A stretch of 8,833 nucleotides of DNA from Prevotellaceae bacterium (GTDB lineage: Bacteria > Bacteroidota > Bacteroidia > Bacteroidales > UBA932): NCBI GenBank assembly GCA_031273285.1, contig JAISSE010000070.1, positions 1-8,833 of the forward strand, read 5' to 3'. Within the stretch, counting starts at the first letter, position 1; each line of letters starts with the position of its first letter. The translations under genes were made by a program, and so were the position numbers. This document shows positions 1 to 4,628 of this stretch, piece by piece. The notes under the pieces were generated by a model that worked only from the letters and a program-made list of their open reading frames with translations, did not search any database and had not been told where the DNA came from.

Positions 1-48
1 CTCAATTTCATCTTCAACAACCTGTGTTACTAATGCTCTATCTATCAT
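1..48 (-). CDS. rimP: 5' end of a minus-strand gene, probably ribosome maturation factor RimP (partial)
   Basis: Only the first 16 codons lie in the window. Read on the minus strand from ATG at 48-46 they give MIDRALVTQVVEDEIE and stay open to the window edge. RimP (assembly of the 30S subunit) in Bacteroidota commonly begins with a similar Met-Ile-(Asp/Glu)-Lys-like start followed by a helix containing (Q/E)-(I/V)-V-E, so the match is suggestive but rests on 16 residues. The gene has a good Bacteroidota-type promoter (97-127) and a short leader containing a hairpin (61-90), which supports a real start here. It is transcribed away from the secE-rpoB operon. If it is rimP, nusA and infB would be expected beyond the window edge. 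Another short acidic-helix protein is possible. Confidence 0.5.
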   Translation of the reverse strand, partial: MIDRALVTQVVEDEIE

Positions 49-60
49 ATCTTTTCAATG

Positions 61-90
61 GAAGAGGGGAGCTTCTGCTCCCCCTCTTTC
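61..90 (-). promoter_or_regulatory. GC-rich hairpin in the 5' leader of the minus-strand gene
   Basis: Positions 61-72 (ending GAGGGGAGC) pair with 77-88 (starting GCTCCCC), with one bulged C at 84 and a four-base loop at 73-76. The stem is about 11 pairs. The predicted transcription start of the minus-strand gene is near 90, so the hairpin would lie at the extreme 5' end of the mRNA, 13 bases before the start codon. It is not followed by a T-run in the minus direction, so it is not a standard terminator. It could protect the 5' end or control translation. On the plus strand it has only a short T stretch (87-89). Confidence 0.6.
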
Positions 91-96
91 GCGGTG

Positions 97-127
97 CAAA
101 GATAATACTATTTATTAAACTACACAA
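97..127 (-). promoter_or_regulatory. Bacteroidota-type promoter for the minus-strand gene
   Basis: On the minus strand the sequence TATCTTTG (104-97) matches the Bacteroidota -7 consensus TAnnTTTG exactly. A TTG (127-125) lies 20 bases upstream and serves as the -33 element; the consensus spacer is about 19-21. Transcription would begin near 90 and the gene starts at 48. Element spacing and position both fit, but start-site mapping has not been done. Confidence 0.65.
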
Positions 128-160
128 TAACAAGGGAAATAAAGATGAAATATTGCGGGG

Positions 161-181
161 TGTTATCCGTCAGTGATAACA
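161..181. promoter_or_regulatory. Perfect 7-bp inverted repeat, operator-like
   Basis: TGTTATC (161-167) and GATAACA (175-181) are exact reverse complements separated by seven bases. The site lies about 35-55 bp upstream of the -33 element of the minus-strand promoter, a possible position for an activator site. No regulator gene is nearby, and a site of this size can arise by chance in AT-rich DNA. Confidence 0.25.
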
Positions 182-251
182 AAATTCGCCAAAATCACGG
201 GTAAGGAGTGGGTAAGGAAAACACCACGAACGCCTTTGCAATTATTATCGG

Positions 252-460
252 GAGATTGCTTCCGGCTCGTGCCTCGCCGTACTACTACTGATGACGGAAA
301 TCACGCAATTGTCAGGAATACAGGAAGAGGCTGTTTCGACAGAGATATTTTTCAAACGCAAAGTCCGCAAAGAATCCGCAAAGTTCGCAAGGGTGTCGAC
401 GATATAAACTTTGCGCCCCCTGCGGATTCTTTGCGTTCCTTGCGTTTAAGGCATAAAAAA
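252..460 (+). repeat. Dispersed palindromic element, copy A
   Basis: About 210 bp that recurs in inverted orientation as copy B (605-819) and in decayed form as copy C (from 8542). The order is: a head starting GAGATTGCTTCC and containing TACTACTGATGACGGAAAT; a conserved middle with TCAGGAATACAGGAAGAGG; a long hairpin made of CGCAAAG-type subunits (354-447); then TTAAGG and an A-rich tail. The head resembles the widespread GAGATTGCTTCG...CTCGCAATGACGG class of intergenic repeats known from many bacterial genomes; this is from memory and was not searched. The 96-codon frame across it (173-463) shares a stretch (DDGN.AIVRNTGRGC) with a frame in copy B only because the DNA is repeated. It has no family signature and its 5' part is not shared, so I do not call it a gene. 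Confidence 0.85.
354..447. repeat. Long hairpin of CGCAAAG subunits within copy A
   Basis: Arms 354-392 and 409-447 are 39 bases each and pair at about 30 positions; most of the rest are isolated mismatches or wobbles. The 16-base loop (393-408) contains GTCGAC and GATATAAA, which also sits in the loop of copy B. Each arm is itself built from four CGCAA(A/G)G-like subunits spaced 8-12 bases apart. As RNA this would be a very stable rod; as DNA it could extrude as a cruciform. Confidence 0.85.
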
Positions 461-470
461 TAAATAACAT

Positions 471-489
471 AATAACTCATGTTACGCAG
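471..489 (+). repeat. Short dispersed repeat TAACTCATRTTACRCAG, copy 1
   Basis: This 19-base stretch, 10 bp after copy A, matches 909-927 at 17 of 19 positions in the same orientation. Both differences are G here and A in the other copy. It probably marks part of a larger repeat family or the scar of an earlier one. Confidence 0.5.
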
Positions 490-508
490 TTTCCGATTTT
501 CAGTTGGC

Positions 509-574
509 GACAGCGAACTCCGCAGGAGTTCAATGTAAATAACCCCCAATGAACTCCTGCGGAGTTCCGTTGTC
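509..574. repeat. Nested palindrome with GAACTCC cores (REP-like)
   Basis: GAACTCCGCAGGAGTTC (515-531) is a perfect palindrome around GCA. It recurs as its own reverse complement at 551-567. Together 515-532 and 550-567 form an 18-bp perfect inverted repeat with a 17-base spacer containing TAAATAACCCCC. GACA (509-512) and TGTC (571-574) extend the outer stem after a one-base offset. Two small hairpins can therefore swap with one large one. This architecture resembles REP/BIME elements moved by REP-associated tyrosine transposases; no such transposase is in the window. Confidence 0.85.
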
Positions 575-604
575 GTATGACAATAATGTATTACAACTTA
601 TTTC

Positions 605-819
605 TTTTGCATCCCTTAACACAAAGGACACAAAGTGTATCACAAAGGTCACAAAGTTTATATCGTCGACATTATTCCCCTTGTGAACTTTGTGCAACCC
701 CCTTGTGAACTTTGTGTTTGAAAAACATCTCTTTCTATACAGCCTCTTCCTGTATTCCTGACGATTGCGAGATTTCCGTCATCAGTAGTACTGCGAGGCA
801 CGAAGCAGGAAGCAATCTC
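605..819 (-). repeat. Dispersed palindromic element, copy B (inverted relative to copy A)
   Basis: The reverse complement of this stretch aligns with copy A from GAGATTGCTTCC (ending at 819) through TACTACTGATGACGGAAAT, TCAGGAATACAGGAAGAGG, the hairpin and TTAAGG. The head region is highly similar, with a 1-base and a 3-base indel. All eight CG-containing hairpin subunits of copy A are CACAAAG/CTTTGTG in this copy. The 67-codon frame at 658-861 (minus) is a by-product of the repeat and not a gene. Outside 252-819 the flanks of the two copies do not align convincingly, which sets the outer boundaries. Confidence 0.85.
618..718. repeat. Long hairpin of CACAAAG subunits within copy B
   Basis: Arms 618-656 and 679-718 pair in the same pattern as in copy A. 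Four CACAAAG-type subunits in the left arm face four CTTTGTG or CTTGTG subunits in the right arm, with a few mismatches. The 22-base loop (657-678) holds ATATCGTCGAC, the reverse complement of the copy A loop. The loop and tail keep their CG dinucleotides, so the CG-to-CA change is confined to the arms. Confidence 0.8.
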
Positions 820-908
820 AAAACAGGAAAAAGATTGCCGGAGTATTGAATATTCCGACAAAAATTACAGCAATTTCGGGAATAAGATTCTAATGGAGAT
901 ATTGGGTT

Positions 909-927
909 AATAACTCATATTACACAG
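909..927 (+). repeat. Short dispersed repeat TAACTCATRTTACRCAG, copy 2
   Basis: This copy matches 471-489 at 17 of 19 positions in direct orientation. It stands alone, about 90 bp beyond the end of copy B. The stretch between copy B and here (820-908) has no recognised gene or repeat. Confidence 0.5.
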
Positions 928-1080
928 AGGTGTACGGCAAAACTCCCATCGCCGCTACCCCGCACAAGCAAGATGCAGCTAAAAATTACCCCCCTGAAAA
1001 CCATCAAATTGAAAAAACATTTAGTGAGACCGCAATTAGATACGTATGCTACGGAATTTTCTCACGTATCCGGTCAAAAA

Positions 1081-1163
1081 AACACAAAGAGTTTTGGGCG
1101 AAAACACAAAGAGTTTTTGCAAAAAAGCAAAGAGTTTTTGATGAAAACACAAAGAGTTTTCGG
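1081..1163 (+). repeat. Four-unit tandem repeat, 21-22 bp period, each unit palindromic
   Basis: Units start at about 1081, 1103, 1124 and 1146 and share the core AACACAAAGAGTTTT; the third unit has AAGCAAAGAGTTTTT. The core is an inverted repeat (AAAAC...GTTTT) around CAAAG. Two frames run open through it (930-1172 and 973-1359) and give repeated Lys-Phe-rich peptides such as HKEF and TQRVF. The 22-21-22 spacing moves the unit between frames, which argues against selection for a protein. The ACAAAG core resembles the subunits of copy B. Confidence 0.75.
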
Positions 1164-1330
1164 CGGGATTAATCAGGCGCAGCGGCGACCTCTGTTCGGC
1201 GCGGTGTTCCGCTCGCCGTTCACCGGCTCCCGTTCCTCCAGTTTTGGAAACGGGGAATCGTTTGCGCCCGAAAAAATCCCTGTCGAAGCAGCCTCCGGGC
1301 GTCGTCGAATTGCGCGTTTTTTGACGTTTT
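1160..1330. other. GC-rich, foldable intergenic patch of unknown role
   Basis: This stretch is much richer in G+C than the AT-rich DNA on either side. It contains GGCGCA (1176-1181) and TGCGCC (1263-1268), an outer inverted repeat. Inside are CGGTG/CACCG (1202-1206 with 1221-1225) and a hairpin at 1230-1253 pairing CCGTT and TCCA with TGGA and AACGG, with a two-base bulge. GTTC recurs at 1194, 1206, 1218 and 1232. It is also the C-terminal half of an open frame (973-1359) that I do not recognise. It could be a structured RNA, a decayed coding remnant or another repeat; I cannot choose among them. Confidence 0.35.
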
Positions 1331-1448
1331 GCGAAAAAAAACCGGTGGAATTTTCATAAATCCGCCTGTCCGATACAAAAAAAATCGAAAAATAATGTCT
1401 TAATTAACAGCCTAATATAATTTTTTTGAAAAAAAACAAACAAAAATG

Positions 1449-1478
1449 TTTCATCATATAAAAAAAGTTGTACATTTG
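1449..1478 (+). promoter_or_regulatory. Probable main promoter of the secE-rpoB operon
   Basis: TACATTTG (1471-1478) fits the Bacteroidota -7 consensus TAnnTTTG. TTTC (1449-1452), about 19 bases upstream, is an imperfect -33 element (TTTG expected). It sits in a strongly AT-rich stretch (about 1380-1470). Transcription would begin near 1483-1485, leaving a leader of about 95 bases before secE. No tRNA-Trp or tuf gene is seen between here and the window start, although these often precede secE in Bacteroidota. Confidence 0.65.
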
Positions 1479-1490
1479 CACGCTAAAATC

Positions 1491-1507
1491 AGCCGAGTGT
1501 TACGGCT
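1491..1507 (+). promoter_or_regulatory. Small hairpin at the 5' end of the operon leader
   Basis: AGCCG (1491-1495) and CGGCT (1503-1507) pair around a seven-base loop. The hairpin begins a few bases after the predicted transcription start. No T-run follows, so it is not a terminator; it may stabilise the 5' end. Five pairs make this a weak call. Confidence 0.35.
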
Positions 1508-1578
1508 CGTCTGAGTTTAAAAACAGGTGAAAAAAAAGAAGGCTTCCGTCTTGTTTTTCGCATAAAATCCGAAAAAGG

Positions 1579-1800
1579 ATGAACAAAATTAAAGTGTATC
1601 TGAAAGACGTATATGTAGAGCTTACTACCAAAGTTGCGTGGCCTACATGGAAAGATTTGCAAAGCAGCGCGATACTTGTAATGATAGCATCGATAATCTT
1701 TGCACTGGTAGTTTTTATTATGGACTTTAGCTTTGAAAATGTACTCAAAGCCATCTATACGTTCCTGCTTGGAAAGGAAAATCCCGGTATAAGCGAATAG
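1579..1800 (+). CDS. secE: Preprotein translocase subunit SecE
   Basis: SecE is the small inner-membrane subunit that braces SecY in the SecYEG protein-export channel. The 73-residue product has the family pattern: a short amphipathic N-terminal segment, the conserved cytosolic motif KVAWPTWKDL (18-27), then one hydrophobic membrane helix at about 31-49 (AILVMIASIIFALVVFIMD). This is the short single-span form found in most bacteria outside the enterics. A 24-residue polar and hydrophobic tail follows, slightly longer than the minimal form. The ATG follows GAAAAAGG directly, so the spacing is too short for a standard ribosome-binding site. It is the first gene of the operon, and nusG follows after 36 bp, the classic secE-nusG pairing. 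The identification is secure. Confidence 0.96.
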   Translation: MNKIKVYLKDVYVELTTKVAWPTWKDLQSSAILVMIASIIFALVVFIMDFSFENVLKAIYTFLLGKENPGISE

Positions 1801-1836
1801 ATGCATTGATTTGGTTGATATTCATAGTTTAATGTT

Positions 1837-2391
1837 ATGGCAGAAGAAGTAGGAAAAAAATGGTATGTCCTGCGCGTCGTGGGCGGCAGGGAAAAGAAGA
1901 TCAAGGAATACATCGAGAATGAAATTCGGAGCTTGAAGCTTGAGAATTACATATTTCAGGTATTGATTCCTACGGAAAAAGTATATCAGGTAAAAAATGG
2001 AAAGAAAGTAACTACCGAGCGCATATTTTATGCCGGGTACGTCTTTGTGGAAGCGATTCTGGAAGGTGAAGTAGTTCACATATTGCGCAATATACCCAAT
2101 GTTGCCGGTTTTTTGTCGGAGACCAAAGGAGGCGATCCCGTTCCCCTGAGGCTTGCGGAAGTAAACCGCATACTGGGTCATGTTGACAAATTATCCGACA
2201 ATATGGGTGAAGAAATAGCCAACCCGTTCTTTATCGGCGAACCGATTAAAGTTATCGACGGTCCGTTCAACGGATTTTCGGGAACCATCGAGGAAGTCAA
2301 TGAAGAGAAGAAAAAATTGAAGGTGATGGTAAAAATATTCGAACGCAAAACGCCTTTGGAACTTAATTTTGTTCAGGTAGAAAAGGAATAA
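1837..2391 (+). CDS. nusG: Transcription termination/antitermination factor NusG
   Basis: NusG binds the clamp of elongating RNA polymerase, suppresses pausing and, through its C-terminal domain, contacts Rho or ribosomal protein S10. The 184-residue product has an N-terminal NGN domain (about residues 7-115, starting KKWYVLRVVGGREKK and including FYAGYVFVEA) and a KOW domain from about 134 (GEPIKVIDGPFNGFSGTI) to the end. The length is that of a standard two-domain NusG, without the large insertion seen in some phyla. It lies between secE and rplK as in most bacteria. The gap to rplK is 16 bp of AT-rich sequence without a Shine-Dalgarno motif. A UpxY/RfaH-like paralogue is unlikely given this context. 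Confidence 0.97.
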   Translation: MAEEVGKKWYVLRVVGGREKKIKEYIENEIRSLKLENYIFQVLIPTEKVYQVKNGKKVTTERIFYAGYVFVEAILEGEVVHILRNIPNVAGFLSETKGGDPVPLRLAEVNRILGHVDKLSDNMGEEIANPFFIGEPIKVIDGPFNGFSGTIEEVNEEKKKLKVMVKIFERKTPLELNFVQVEKE

Positions 2392-2407
2392 AAATAAATA
2401 ATTAATT

Positions 2408-2857
2408 ATGGCAAAAGAAGTCGCCGGACTGATTAAACTTCAGATAAAGGGGGGAGCGGCAAATCCCTCGCCGCCCGTAGGACCCGCGTTAGGTTCGAAA
2501 GGCGTGAACATAATGGAATTTTGTAAGCAGTTCAATGCACGCACGCAGGATAAAGCAGGAAAGATTTTGCCTGTAATCATCACTGTTTATTCCGACAAGT
2601 CGTTTGTATTTATCGTAAAAGAGCCGCCTATCGCCGTACAGTTGAAGGAAGCGGCAAAGCTGAGCAAAGGCTCGGCGGAGCCGAACAGAAACAAGGTTGC
2701 GAGCGTTACGTGGGCGCAAATACGTACAATTGCCGAAAACAAAATGCCGGATATGAACTCGTTCACAATCGGAGCGGCCATGCGGATGGTCGCGGGAACA
2801 GCCCGCAGCATGGGCATAAAAGTGGAAGGTGATCTTCCTCAGGATGTAGAACAATAA
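2408..2857 (+). CDS. rplK: 50S ribosomal protein L11
   Basis: L11 binds 23S rRNA helices 43-44 at the base of the L7/L12 stalk, where elongation factors and RelA act. The 149-residue product shows the N-terminal domain with the proline-rich loop PPVGPALG (22-29) followed by [14 protein letters not shown]. The prolines of this loop are where thiostrepton-resistance mutations occur in other bacteria, and they are unchanged here. The C-terminal RNA-binding domain (about 72-140) ends with the conserved GTARSMG (130-136). The length is normal. It is followed 12 bp later by rplA, and L1 commonly represses this pair by binding the mRNA. I did not find an obvious L1 mimic in the 16-bp gap upstream. 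Confidence 0.97.
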   Translation: MAKEVAGLIKLQIKGGAANPSPPVGPALGSKGVNIMEFCKQFNARTQDKAGKILPVIITVYSDKSFVFIVKEPPIAVQLKEAAKLSKGSAEPNRNKVASVTWAQIRTIAENKMPDMNSFTIGAAMRMVAGTARSMGIKVEGDLPQDVEQ

Positions 2858-2869
2858 TTTCATGCGAAA

Positions 2870-3565
2870 ATGAGTAGATTAACAAAAAATCAGCAACAGG
2901 TAAAAGCAAAAGTCGAACCGGGCAAGCAGTACAAACTGTCGGAAGCGGCGAAGGTGTTGAAGGAGATAAGTTATACCAAATTCGATGCATCGGTTGATGT
3001 CGCCGTTCGCCTGGGAGTCGATCCCCGCAAGGCGAATCAGATGGTGCGCGGCGTGGTAACGCTTCCGCATGGAACGGGCAAGGTTACGCGAGTGCTGGTG
3101 CTCTGTACTCCCGACAAGGAGAAGGAAGCTATCGAATCGGGCGCCGATTTCGTGGGTCTTGACGAATATGTAGACAAAATCAAAAACGGATGGACGGATG
3201 TCGATGTAATCATCTGTACTCCAAGCGTTATGGCAAAGGTAGGCGCGTTAGGCAGGATTTTAGGTCCGAGAGGACTGATGCCCAACCCCAAAACCGGAAC
3301 CGTAACCATGGAAATAGGTAAAGCAGTGCAGGAAGTCAAAGCCGGTAAAATTGATTTTAAAGTGGATAAAACAGGTATTGTACACAGCGGCATCGGCAAA
3401 CTGTCGTTCAGCGAAGACAGTATCGCGGCTAATGTCAGGGAGTTTATTGCTGCGATTATCAAACTGAAACCCCAGGCTGCCAAAGGCACGTATATTAAAA
3501 GTATCTATCTGTCTTCAACCATGAGCATGGGTTTGGCGATAGACCCGAAATCAATTTCCGAATAA
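2870..3565 (+). CDS. rplA: 50S ribosomal protein L1
   Basis: L1 forms the mobile L1 stalk on 23S rRNA that helps release tRNA from the E site; in many bacteria it also represses its own rplK-rplA mRNA. The 231-residue product is close to the usual length (about 230). The family signature [19 protein letters not shown] is at 128-146 in domain II, and the C-terminal segment [10 protein letters not shown] (216-225), part of the RNA-binding domain I, is present. The N-terminus ([20 protein letters not shown]) is a typical basic start. The ATG lies 12 bp after the rplK stop, consistent with coupled translation. Nothing is truncated or unusual. Confidence 0.97.
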   Translation: MSRLTKNQQQVKAKVEPGKQYKLSEAAKVLKEISYTKFDASVDVAVRLGVDPRKANQMVRGVVTLPHGTGKVTRVLVLCTPDKEKEAIESGADFVGLDEYVDKIKNGWTDVDVIICTPSVMAKVGALGRILGPRGLMPNPKTGTVTMEIGKAVQEVKAGKIDFKVDKTGIVHSGIGKLSFSEDSIAANVREFIAAIIKLKPQAAKGTYIKSIYLSSTMSMGLAIDPKSISE

Positions 3566-3585
3566 GCGTTAAATCAGAATAGAGT

Positions 3586-4116
3586 ATGAGAAAAGAAAAG
3601 AAAACAGAAGTTATAGACAATATTGCGGAGGAATTAAACAACAATCCGGTTTTTTATATAACTGATATTTCAGGTCTGGATGCGGCAATGACTTATGAAT
3701 TGCGCAAGCTGTGTTTCGAAAAAGGCGTTAAACTGGTCGTGCTGAAAAACACGCTGTTGAAAAAAGCGCTGGAGAAAAACAATTTCCCCGAACCGGATTT
3801 ATATTCCGTTTTGGAAGGTCCCACCGCCGTTATGTTCTGTGACACCGCAAATACGCCTGCGAAACTGATAAAGGAGTTTCGGAAAGCGAAAAAACAAGAG
3901 AAGCCGGTATTTAAAGGCGCATACGCTCAGGAATGTGTATTCATAGGAGCAAATATGCTGGACGATCTGGCGAATATTAAATCACGCGAAGAACTGATTG
4001 GAGATATCATTTCTTTGTTGCAATCACCTGTCAAAAATGTTGTTTCGGCGTTGCAGGGCAATGCCGGGCAAAAAATCGCAGGAATTGTCAAAACATTATC
4101 GGAACGTTCCGAGTAA
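3586..4116 (+). CDS. rplJ: 50S ribosomal protein L10
   Basis: L10 anchors the L7/L12 dimers to the 23S rRNA stalk base. The 176-residue product has the N-terminal rRNA-binding domain with VVLKNTLLKKAL (51-62), the GPTAV motif (78-82), and a C-terminal helix (about 150-172, starting KNVVSALQGNAGQKIAG) that carries the L12 dimers. The length is slightly above the enteric form (about 165) and usual for this phylum. The gap from rplA is only 20 bp, so there is no room for the long L10-binding leader known in E. coli. If L10 autoregulation exists here, it must use a site within or before rplA. The start codon is followed by the expected MRKEKKTEVI basic start. Confidence 0.96.
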   Translation: MRKEKKTEVIDNIAEELNNNPVFYITDISGLDAAMTYELRKLCFEKGVKLVVLKNTLLKKALEKNNFPEPDLYSVLEGPTAVMFCDTANTPAKLIKEFRKAKKQEKPVFKGAYAQECVFIGANMLDDLANIKSREELIGDIISLLQSPVKNVVSALQGNAGQKIAGIVKTLSERSE

Positions 4117-4163
4117 AAGTAAATAAAATTTCGAATTATTAATTTATTAAATTTAAAATAAAA

Positions 4164-4538
4164 ATGGCTGATATTAAAAAATTTGCAGAAGAATTAGTTA
4201 ACCTTACCGTAAAGGAAGTACAGGAACTGGCTACAATATTAAAAGAAGAGTACGGCATTGAGCCTGCCGCTGCGGCAGTGGCTGTGGCTGCCGCTCCTGC
4301 CGACGGCGGCGAAACTGCTGTCGAAAAAACGGAATTTGATGTAGTGCTGGTTTCTGCCGGGCAGGCTAAATTGCAGATAGTTAAGATTGTAAAAGAAATT
4401 ATCGGCGCCGGCTTGAAAGAAGCCAAAGAACTGGTAGATGCCGCTCCCAAAGCAATTAAGGAGAAAGTATCCAAAGTTGAAGCGGAATCAATCAAGGCGC
4501 AAATAGAAGAAGCTGGGGGAGAGGTTGAAATTAAATAA
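4164..4538 (+). CDS. rplL: 50S ribosomal protein L7/L12
   Basis: L7/L12 is the multi-copy stalk protein that recruits and stimulates the translational GTPases. The 124-residue product has an N-terminal dimerisation and L10-binding domain (1-33), an Ala-rich flexible hinge (34-51, [15 protein letters not shown]) and the globular C-terminal domain (about 54-124). That domain carries the factor-binding helices, [15 protein letters not shown] (81-95). Length and layout are standard. The 47-bp gap upstream is almost entirely A and T (TTATTAATTTATTAAATT, A-rich before ATG) with no Shine-Dalgarno motif. This is the kind of unstructured leader favoured by highly translated Bacteroidota genes and fits the need for several L12 copies per ribosome. 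Confidence 0.97.
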   Translation: MADIKKFAEELVNLTVKEVQELATILKEEYGIEPAAAAVAVAAAPADGGETAVEKTEFDVVLVSAGQAKLQIVKIVKEIIGAGLKEAKELVDAAPKAIKEKVSKVEAESIKAQIEEAGGEVEIK

Positions 4539-4560
4539 AACCCGCCTTTAGCCAAGGACT

Positions 4561-4590
4561 AGGTTTAGGGCTTTTGTCCTAAGCCTTTTT
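4561..4590 (+). terminator. Intrinsic terminator or attenuator between rplL and rpoB
   Basis: AGGTTTAGG (4561-4569) pairs with CCTAAGCCT (4578-4586) through nine pairs, one of them G-T. The eight-base loop is followed at once by a T-run (4586-4590) and more T shortly after (4594-4597). A partial terminator between rplL and rpoB is known in other bacteria, where it lowers beta subunit output relative to L7/L12. AGGAC (4555-4559) can pair with GTCCT (4576-4580), overlapping the right arm, so a competing fold exists, but it is short. Confidence 0.75.
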
Positions 4591-4628
4591 GTCGTTTTAA
4601 TTAAGTAAATTTCAGCAAATCTTCGAGT

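Noticed and set aside
354..447. CRISPR-like appearance of repeated CGCAAAG words
   Set aside because: The subunits are 7-12 bases without unique spacers of constant length, are arranged as inverted arms, and have no cas gene nearby.
173..463. 96-codon open frame sharing a peptide stretch with a frame on the opposite strand (658-861)
   Set aside because: The shared peptide comes from the inverted DNA repeat A/B. The frames diverge after a 1-base indel, run into hairpin sequence, and match no family I know.
973..1359. 128-codon open frame (and an overlapping 80-codon frame at 930-1172)
   Set aside because: The first part is tandem repeat readable in several frames with a period that is not always a multiple of three. 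The second part is GC-rich sequence with no recognised domain. It is described as repeat and patch instead.
1480..1578. A tRNA gene in the secE leader
   Set aside because: No cloverleaf arms, T-loop GTTCGA-type sequence or acceptor pairing could be found. Only a 5-bp hairpin is present.
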